Assembly: GCA_032622095.1 (NCBI GenBank) | Contig: CP136061.1 | Location: 86,838,324-86,902,323, forward strand | DNA length: 64,000 bases | Source of the DNA: Siphonodentalium dalli | Lineage: Eukaryota > Mollusca > Scaphopoda > Gadilida > Siphonodentaliidae | Direction: 5' to 3' | In this document: positions 11,372 through 20,200 of the stretch, piece by piece | How positions within the stretch are numbered: position 1 is the first letter of the stretch | How the letters are laid out: each line of letters begins with the position of its first letter | Program-made: the position numbers and the translations under genes | The notes under the pieces: model-generated | What the model saw: only the letters and a program-made list of their open reading frames with translations | The model's database searches: none | What the model was told of the DNA's origin: nothing

Positions 11372-12317
11372 CTACGTTCATTTCAACCCTGGTTGTGATA
11401 TTCCAGCCAGAGAATCCCTAGAGCACTGTGTATCCGATATTAAAATCTGGATGACTGATAATTTCCTTAAGTTGAATCCTGACAAAACTGAACTGATATA
11501 TATCGGGTTACCGTATCAGTTGCAGAAAGCAACTACCCACGATATTGTGCTTGGAGATAGTCTCTAAGTCGACTATGGTCGGCAACCTGGGGTATATGGT
11601 GGATGACAATCTATCTGCGGAGGCGCATGTAATGCAAGCTTGCAGATTGGCATATTATCACCTGAGAACTATCAGCAGTGTGCGAAATGTGGTCGACGAA
11701 GAGACGGCCAAACAACTCGTACATTCATTTGTCACAAGCCGTATAGACTGTAACTCACTTTTATTTGGTTGCAACACATACCTTATTCGGAAACTTCAGC
11801 TTGTACAAAACTGTGCTGCTAGGATTGTTACCAAAACAAAGAAATTTGATAACATCACTCCAATTCTAGCTAAATTACACTGGCTTTCCGTTGAGCAGAG
11901 GATCCATTTTAAGGTCTTGCTTTTCACTTATAAGTGTTCAAATAATCTGGCACCATCGTACTTGTCGGATCTCATTCAGCTCTATCAGCCCGTCAGATCA
12001 GGTCCGCCAAGGCAAATCAACTTGTCTATAAACTTGGGGATCTGGTTACATGCGGCGTGGCTGGCCCAAAGCTGTGGAATCTACTTCCTGATCACTTGAG
12101 GATTCCACAAAACATAAATGATTTCGAATCAGCACTTAAAACCCACCTGTTTGAAGTGGCATTTGGTCTTCGGCCCACATTGCCTAAAGTGAAGAAATAG
12201 CCGCAGTTTATGTTGTATATTTGTATTGTGTTGCATATGTTTTATGTGTAAATTGTTAAGTCCGAGAGCACATTTGTGGAGTCGTGACTATAAACCTTTA
12301 TATTATTATTATTATTA
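11372..12317 (+). mobile_element. LINE ORF2 C-terminal fragment inserted in a minisatellite
   Basis: Three successive frames, each ending early, make up the fragment. 11372-11567 carries IKIWMTDNFLKLNPDKTEL. 11545-12099 carries LGYMVDDNLSAEAHV, LVHSFVTSRIDCNSLLFG, KLQLVQNCAARIVTK and ILAKLHWLSVEQRIHFKVL. A shifted frame at about 12055-12200 carries PKLWNLLPDHLRIPQN and ALKTHLFEVAFG. This block order is the region after the catalytic motifs of CR1/L2-type LINE reverse transcriptases. The 3' UTR ends in a (TTA)n tail at about 12299-12317. The copy is 5'-truncated and frameshifted, so it is dead. Minisatellite sequence flanks it on both sides. Confidence 0.8.
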
Positions 12318-13650
12318 TATGATCTTAGGACATATATTACCACATTAATATCTTTGGATGTAGGTTACCACGTTATCTTATTTGTTATCTCTGGATAAAT
12401 GGCGACACATGATCTTAGGACATATATTACCACATTAATATCTTGGGATGTAGGTTACCACGTTATCTTATATGTTATCTCGGGATAAATTGCGACACAT
12501 GATCTTAGGACATATATTACCACATTAATATCTTGGGATGTAGGTTACCACATTATCTTATTTGTTATCTCGGGATAAATGGCGACACATGATCTTAGGA
12601 CATATATTACCACATTAATATCTTGGGATGTTGGTTACCACATTATCTTATATGTTATCTCGGGATAAATGGCGACACATGATCTTAGGACATATATTAC
12701 CACATTAATATCTTGGGATGTAGGTTACCACATTATCTTATATGTTATCTCGGGATAAATTGCGACACATGATCTTAGGACATATTACCACATTAATATC
12801 TTGGGATGTAGGTTACCACATTATCTTATTTGTTATCTCGGGATAAATGGCAACACATGATCTTAGGACATATATTACCACATTAATATCTTTGGATGTA
12901 GGTTACCCCATTATCTTATTTGTTATCTCGGGATGAATGGCGACACATGATCTTAGGACATATATTACCACATTAATATCTTGGGATGTAGGTTACCACA
13001 TTATCTTATATGTTATCTCGGATAAATGGCGACACATGATCTTAGGACATATATTACCACAGTAATATCTTGGGATGTAGGTTACCACATTATCTTATAT
13101 GTTATCTCGGGATAAATTGCGACACATGATCTTAGGACATATATTACCACATTAATATCTTGGGATGTAGGTTACCACATTATCTTATTTGTTATCTCGG
13201 GATAAATGGCAACACATGATCTTAGGACATATATTACCACATTAACATCTTGGAATGTAGGTTACCACATTATCTTATTTGTTATCTCGGGATAAATGGC
13301 GACACGTGATCTTAGGAAGGACATATATTACCACATTAATATCTTGGGATGTTGGCTACCACATTATCTTATATGTTATCTCGGGATAAATGGCGACACA
13401 TGATCTTAGGACATATATTACCACATTAATGCCTTGGTATGTAGGTTACCACATTATCTTATTTGTTATCTCGGGATAAATGGCGACACATGATCTTAGG
13501 ACATATGATACCACATTAATATCTTGGGATGTAGGTTACCACATTATCTTATTTGTTATCTCTGGATAAATGGCGACACATGATCTTAGGACATATATTA
13601 CCACATTAATATCTTGGGATGTAGGTTACCACATTATCTTAGGACATAAG
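12318..13650 (+). repeat. 90-bp minisatellite, about 15 units
   Basis: The unit contains ATGATCTTAGGACATATAT, TACCACATTAATATCTTGGG, ATGTAGGTTACCACATTATC and TTATCTCGGGATAAATGGCG, about 90 bp in all. About 15 head-to-tail units run from 12318 to about 13650, differing mainly by single substitutions and occasional small indels. Related worn units lie outside the main block: at 11324-11371 before the LINE insertion and at about 13985-14065 after the TTAA element. The original array was therefore longer. No ORF crosses it. Confidence 0.9.
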
Positions 13651-13671
13651 TCGGTATTTAAATGTGTCAAA

Positions 13672-13964
13672 TTAACCCTTTGTTTACTGAATGGAATCTA
13701 CATCGAGTGCTAAATGTATACATTGAAATTATCCATTGTTCATTTGTAGGGATGTTCTGATAATATATGAGCAGACGCAGACAGAAAAAATCATGAGTTT
13801 TCTAAAATGGATTCTCATTCTTTCATTTGTAAGGATGTTGAGAAAATAAGTTTAACAAACCACCTATTGCTGTTTGTTGAACTTATTATCTCAACATCCT
13901 TACACATAAGTTAATGAGAACCAGCACCTACTCATTATTGAGTATCCAGTATTCAAAGGGTTAA
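13672..13964. mobile_element. TTAA MITE family C (piggyBac-like)
   Basis: A 293-bp element bounded by TTAA at 13672-13675 and 13961-13964, with ends TTAACCCTTTG... and ...CAAAGGGTTAA. It contains a strong internal hairpin: TTTGTAAGGATGTTGAGA (about 13828) pairs with TCTCAACATCCTTACA (about 13891), and AATGGATTCTCATT pairs with AATGAGAACC. TTAA targets plus CCC-starting ends are the hallmark of piggyBac. It sits at the edge of the minisatellite. Confidence 0.7.
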
Positions 13965-14065
13965 ATGGATGTATTTTTCAATGTATTGACTAAAGGACGT
14001 AGGGTACCACCTTACCTTGGTACATAGAGTACCACATTATCTTAGGACATATGGTACCACATTAT

Positions 14066-14279
14066 CTGTAAAGTATTAAGCAATTCCTTATATTGTTTGT
14101 GTTTTATTTGATTCATTCTTGCTTATTCAGTAATTGCCAGTAATTTGTGTTGCAAAAGAAAAAATATCTGGGTGGAATACCACATGAAGTCCACTTGGAC
14201 TAACACAATTTGTAGTCCCACTTAAGGTTCGTTTGGGAGAAAAAAGTACCACATAACAAAATTACCACAATAGGGCTCA
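14066..14279. other. Worn minisatellite edge and unassigned DNA
   Basis: Contains ACCACAT words (about 14215-14275) but no gene or delimited element. Confidence 0.35.
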
Positions 14280-15110
14280 ATGTGGGTAGAGCCGTCCGTC
14301 CGTCGTCCGTCCGTGGACACAAATTTGTACGGAGTTTTTCTCAGTCGTTTTTTGATCAATTTCCGTGAAACTTGGCACAGACATCAACCACCATGGGAAC
14401 CTGTGCACGTGCGAAATTTTTTTGCAACATACATAATTTTGTCCAAGCTTTTATTCCTACATTTTTCGGTCAATTTTTTTAAAACGTGGCACAGATATTT
14501 AGTACCATGGGAACTTGTGCACCTGCGATTATGACGTCTGTCCGACATTTTTTGGTGGAGTTATCCCCCTTTTTCGACTTAGAAATTTTTTTGCAACATA
14601 CATAATTTTGTCCAAGCTTTTATTCCTACATTTTTCGGTCAATAGGTATATGATTAGGGTTATGGTTGTACACCTGTAATGGGAACTGTTATTTTATTAT
14701 TTTAACTAAATGTTTACTGACATGTGAAACATCTTAGTATTTAAAAAACAGGGGGGTATCCGTAGTCCCATTGGGACAGTCACACCTCTAGTTTAAACTT
14801 GGCACTGATATTTAGTACCATGGGAACCTGTGCACCTGCGATTATGATGTCTGTCCGACTTTCTTTTGTGGAGTTATTCCCCTTTTTCGACTTAAGAACA
14901 TTTTCGCAACATGCATAATTTTGTCCGAGCTTTTATTCCTACATTTTTCGGTCAATAGGTTTAAGATTAGGCTAGGGTTGTGCACCTGCAATGGGAACTG
15001 TTATTTTATTATTTTAACTAAATGTTTACTGACATGTGAAACATCTTAGTATTTTAAAAACACGGGGGGGGGTATTCTTAGTCCCATTGGGAGTCACATC
15101 TCTAGTTTAT
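14280..15110 (+). repeat. TCCGTCCGTCC dispersed repeat, larger rearranged copy
   Basis: Same family as 8390-8728, with internal reduplication. The block CATGGGAACYTGTGCACCTG-CGATTATGA occurs at about 14510 and 14820, and the block CATAATTTTGTCC(A/G)AGCTTTTATTCC occurs three times. Two tails, GGGGGG-TATC(C/T), each followed by TAGTCCCATTGGGA and TCACA(C/T)CTCTAGTTT (about 14751-14794 and 15065-15108), look like element ends. This suggests two copies joined or a tandem duplication. Confidence 0.6.
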
Positions 15111-15360
15111 TCCTGTTATAGTTCTGTTAGAGGCATATAATAATTCAGAATAAATATATTCAATATGTGGATGTTTCAAAAATAATAATTTACTTCCGCC
15201 CTCCCCATTCTTTTTGTCCCCCCCCCCCCCCCCGGTGGCGGAACATCACTAGTTTTGGTCCAATAAACTAAAACAAGTTCACTATATCTGGCGCCAGACA
15301 TTCAATTCAGTACACGGTCAAAATATAACATCAGTGCCGATAACCGATAGTTCGTGCATC

Positions 15361-15425
15361 TTGTATACCCTTCAACACATTTTCAAAAGCTGTGTACCCT
15401 TCAGCACGTTGTTGGTGGGAGTGAG
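15361..15425 (+). repeat. Second copy of the GTGTACCCTTCAGCAC foldback arm
   Basis: TATACCCTTCAACACATTTTC and GTGTACCCTTCAGCACGTTG followed by GGTGGGAGTGA match the right arm of the 1721-2127 element. No partner arm was seen nearby, so this is a solo end. Confidence 0.5.
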
Positions 15426-15552
15426 CAAAAATAGCCCCATACTCCTTATACTCGTAAGCTGGATCCTGGATTTCATGTCCTTTTTTTAAACCCGGATTTC
15501 ACGTGGGAGGGTGGCATCCTAATATGACATCAAAGTTTTCAAAATGTACCCG

Positions 15553-15857
15553 TTAAAGGTGGATTATCTCATCAAATAACAATTTTGAAATAGTTTCGTG
15601 TGTGTATAAAATAATAAATATGAATTGAAGATCCGCTTCTATCAATTAATATTGATTTTATTTCGAATAGTTTATTATAAAATGAGATGATTAAATTGGA
15701 CAATTTATTGTTCTATTTTTGGAAGAAACCATTCAGGCGATACCACGTGGCGATAATCATTAGGGTGTTCCCATAGCTATGCTCCGAACGTCAACTATCC
15801 CAGATTGTTTGTATTGTTTTATTACATAGTTACATGTATAAGCGATAATGAGTCCAA
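15553..15857 (-). mobile_element. TTAA MITE family A copy interrupted by another
   Basis: Minus orientation, starting TTAAAGGTGGATTATCTCAT. The element proceeds through the usual order up to TAAGCGATAATGAGTCCAAT, where the next family A copy begins at a TTAA. The preceding stretch 15488-15552 (TTTCACGTGGGAGGGTGG...) is repeated almost exactly at 16385-16444. A segment containing both flank and element was therefore duplicated around the insertion. Confidence 0.65.
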
Positions 15858-16381
15858 TTAATGGTGGATTATCTCTTTGTCAACATGTATTATATAGTTA
15901 CCGGGGTATAAAATATTATATCTGAATCGAAGAATCCTGTCCGGAAATGCTTCTATCGATTAATATTAATTTTATTTCGAATAATTTCTGGTCTAAAAAG
16001 GTGTGGTTGTTTAGCTAACGAACAATATTGGTTACTGTTAGCAGAGACCAGAAATTTTATTGTGTAATATTGTCACAAATGTTAATTATACTCATTATCG
16101 CTTATAACTATGGAATAAAACAATACAACCAATCAATCTGGGACATTTGACGTTCGGTACGTAGCCATAGGGAAAGCCTAATGCTCTATATCGCAATATG
16201 GTATCACCCGAATGGTCTGTTCTAAAAATAGACAAATAAACGGTCCCAATAAAATATTAGAAATAAAATCAATATTAATTGATAGAAGCCTTTCCGGACA
16301 GGGGTCTTCAGTTCATATTTATTATTTTATACCCACGCAACTATTTCAAATTTGTCATTTAAAGAGATAATCCACCTTTAA
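15858..16381 (+). mobile_element. TTAA MITE family A copy, near full length
   Basis: 524 bp from TTAA (15858-15861) to TTAA (16378-16381), ending AAAGAGATAATCCACCTTTAA. Both inverted arms and the central AGACCAGAAATT hairpin partner are present. Confidence 0.75.
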
Positions 16382-16444
16382 ACCCGCATTTCACGTGGGA
16401 GGGTGGAATCCTAATATACCATCAAGGTTTTCGAAACGTACCCG

Positions 16445-16819
16445 TTAAAGGTGGATTATCTCTTCAAATAACAATTTTGAAATAGTTTCGTGTGTATAAA
16501 ATATTAAATATGAATTGAAGATCCGCTTCTATCAATTAATATTGATTTTATTTCGAATAGTTTATTATAACATGAGATGATTAAATTGGACAATTTATTT
16601 ATAAGCGACAATGAGACTAATTAAAGTTTCTTTGTGACAAAGTTACACAATAACATTTCTGGTCTCTGTTAACAGCAACCACTATTGTTCGTTAGCTAAA
16701 CAACCGCACGTCTTTAGAGCAGAAAATATTCGAAATATTAATCAATAGAAGCATTTCCGGACAGGGGTCGTTGATTCATATCTAATCTTTATGTTTACAA
16801 AGAGATAGACCAACTTTAA
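16445..16819 (-). mobile_element. TTAA MITE family A copy with internal deletion
   Basis: Starts TTAAAGGTGGATTATCTCTT (16445) and ends AAAGAGATAGACCAACTTTAA (16819). The middle is shortened to about 375 bp in total. The GACAATTTATTTATAAGCG junction shows where internal sequence is missing relative to full copies. Confidence 0.65.
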
Positions 16820-17060
16820 GAAAGCGTTCTGGCCAATACGTATGGCCACAATGTACCAGGCTAGAAAGGTCCGTTTTATCCACACCTCTTCGTTTTTGTT
16901 TTGTCCACATCCAATGGTACCGATAAGTGTACGTTCCGTCCAATTTGGTTCCTTTTGTCCGACTCTACGTTTATGTTTGTTAGAGTTTTATCCAACATCA
17001 ATTCCGTATCACCATGTACATGTTTTGCTTCATTTGATAAAATTAACACTATTTTATTTT

Positions 17061-17069
17061 TTATTACAG
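17061..17069 (+). promoter_or_regulatory. Candidate 3' splice site of a 5' UTR intron
   Basis: A pyrimidine-rich stretch (CTATTTTATTTTTTATTACAG) ends in AG at 17068-17069, 146 bp before the ATG of the large zinc protein. A non-coding first exon further left is therefore likely. Based on sequence pattern only. Confidence 0.4.
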
Positions 17070-17214
17070 ACCACCAATATAGACGACGAAAAATAAAGAG
17101 GATTGTGCACGTGATGTCAACGTAATACAGTTCACTATCAGAGCTAATCGTATTATATATAGATAACAGATAATACCAACACGACCATCAGGCCTGGTCT
17201 GCATTCGGTGAGAA

Positions 17215-20200
17215 ATGGGTGACTTCTCTGGATCGAGCATGCAAGTGGAGGAAGAACACATCTATTCCCGCCCACCAAAGGCAAAGGCGAGACGAGTATC
17301 TGACAGGTTAGACGGATCATGCCGCGCAGGAGATGAGAATAAATCGAAATCTACTTGCGACGAAGGTAGTGGTGAGATAACCTCGGGGGTCGGAATCCTC
17401 GATGATGTAATTGCATATGATCATGTTTCGTCTAAGGTAACTAGTATTGGGAAGGGTGGATTAAAACTACACGACGGATCAATGCCTGACGCAAGTTCCA
17501 TTCAAACCAAATCAGACATTATTGCATGTGATGTGGAATCTTGCACAGCATGGAGTGTTTCACAAGAGAAAACGGGGAACGGTATATCAAAACCGAATGA
17601 CGCGCCAGTGTGCGTCATAACGTCCATTCAAACAGATTCTGCCGCTACTGCATGCGATTTGGGATCTTACCCAGAAGGTATTGTTGAACTTGCGCAAATG
17701 ATAGATCGATTGCGATCAATTTCTTCCACTATCCGCGTCTGTAGGTATCGTTGTGGGATTTGTGGTAGGCAGACAAGACATTCGATTGACCTCATCAAGC
17801 ACATCTGGGAAGTAAGAACCGTGCATTGTCCCAACTGGGATGACAATCGTATTCAGTTGTTTCACTGCAGCCAATGCGACTTATATTTCCCAACGACCAA
17901 CCTAGATCTTCTGTCACCAAACTTCCCAGAAGGGATTATTAAACATATTCTTTATTGCAAGAACGCGCTTGACAGTCGTGCGTCGGGGTACTTTGTTTGT
18001 TTCGATGTTGACGGACCCGACTACACATTACTAAATATCTCCAGATCACCTGACCACCTTCTTATTGACGCTAGCGTGTCGATGGGTAGATGGCCTGCCG
18101 TTGCATACAATACTTCAAATGTGTCTCTCAAGAAGCACATCTTCTCTAACGTTTTGTCGTGCGCTGGCGATATCTGTCCGCTATGTCGTTTACACGCTGA
18201 CAAACACCACGGAAATACATTCGCTGCGCACAGGATCACTTACTCCGCGGCCTGTTTGAAGCTCAGTTCGACTTTAGGCCTACCTGTCGGCGACTTAGTG
18301 ATGATGTTTATTGGACAGTCATTACGATTCGCATTGGTTTCTACAGAGCCAAGAAATGTCGTTATCTTCACAGACGAACCCTTGGTTTCTGGAAGCTATT
18401 TACCGCTGAGTTTGCTCGCAAGAATGGGAAAAGTCTCTAATTTCATGAGACTGATACATCCTATGTTTGCAGTAGATTCGCTGACAGGCTCGATATGTGT
18501 TTTTTGCGCAATATGTCGCTTGGGATTCGCGAGCATCAGTGCTTGGGGACTTCATCTTGTTTCACATGTTCATATCTTTCCAGCAATAAGTCGTCCAACC
18601 TACGGAGAAGATATCTTACCATCGGAGCTAGAATGCTCAGTATACCCAGTTTGGAGGACACTAGAAGACATCTTCGGAACTCACAGTATCTCATCTTCTG
18701 CAATAAACTTCGCAGTTGGTTTGACTTCAGCAAGGCGTGTTTTGAATGCACTTTTTGCGCCAGGAGCGACTAACCACACATTTCGGGTGTCATTTGTAGA
18801 GCCAAGTCGTGGAGATTTTTCTAGCATAACCGATGGACGTAGTATATTGCCGAGCAACCAGAAGCTTCACACACCGATGGTCGAAATTAGTTGTACTCGT
18901 GCGTATAATTCTTCCCGTGGAAACAATACATGTATATCAGCGGTGGGTGACGATACGTCTTTTAGCCAAACTGGCCATCCCGTTTCCCCGGATACAATTA
19001 CACGTACAAGTGATATCCTAGTGCGCGAATGCCGGGCCATAGTAACGGGTCATGTTACAAATTCAAGCGAGAGTATCAAGAAATCAGCTACGACGTTCTC
19101 CGTGGAGCCGCCCGATGAACGTAGTATATTGTCGAGCAACCAGAAGCTTCACGCATCACCGTTGCTCGAAATTAGTTGTACTCGTGCGTATAATTCTTCC
19201 CGTGGAGACAATATATGTATATCATCAGTGGGTGACGATAAGTATTCTAGCCAAACTGGCCATGCCCTTTCCCTGGATACAATTACACGTACAAGCGAGA
19301 TCCTAGTGCGCGATTGCAGGGCCATATTAACGGGTCCTGTTACAAATTCAAACGAGAATATCAAGAAATCAGCTACGACGTTCTCCGTGGAGCCGCCTGA
19401 TGATATGGATATCGAATTAGTATTAAGAATGTGCGCTCTGGGACAACTGGTTGATACTTTATACAAACAAATTAACACAGATTCAATCCGTCATCTACAG
19501 TGTGGTGTGTGTGAAATTAACGCAGCCACAGCGATTACGCTTCTTCGTCATTTTTGGGAAAACAGGAACAGTCATTGTTCGAAATGGCTGACTGGTGAAA
19601 TTCGTTTGTTTTACTGTGGAAAATGTGATAGCTTCATTCCAACATCAGATGACAATATCTACAGGAAGCGCTTATCAGAGGAAATCGTGAATCATTTGGG
19701 TCGACATAACCGAGACGGTGTGTCAACCGAGTATGCCTTATTCGATATCAACGGCCCTACTTACATCATGTTGCAGATAATTTTGGGTACTAGTTTGACT
19801 GTAAGTGCGAGTGTATCCATCGGCAATTGGGCGCGTCCTTCGTCGAATGTGTCCGATAATTCATTCAGATTCCATGTATTCCAAAACATTTTTAAATGTG
19901 ATGTTTCCATTTCCGTAAAAAGCAGACTTTTGTTATTATACAGGTGCATGAATATGAATTCAAGAATTAAAACCAATTCTTCCCGAAAATTTCTCAACAC
20001 TTGCTTGGACCGAGTATGCACAGCGTTGATTTTTTTAGTTGACTACACATATCCGATAGTTGAACTGAGTGAGGTTATATCCGAGGAGACTGTATTGTCC
20101 GATTCCATCGTTCAGTGCCTCAGCGTTTCAGACATCACTGAACTGCTATATCGTCCATGTTTCGGTGTTAACTTGTTAACTGGCTCGGCACGCGTGTTTT

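Noticed and set aside
12318-13650. CRISPR array
   Set aside because: Units are contiguous 90-bp tandem repeats without unique spacers, in a eukaryotic context.
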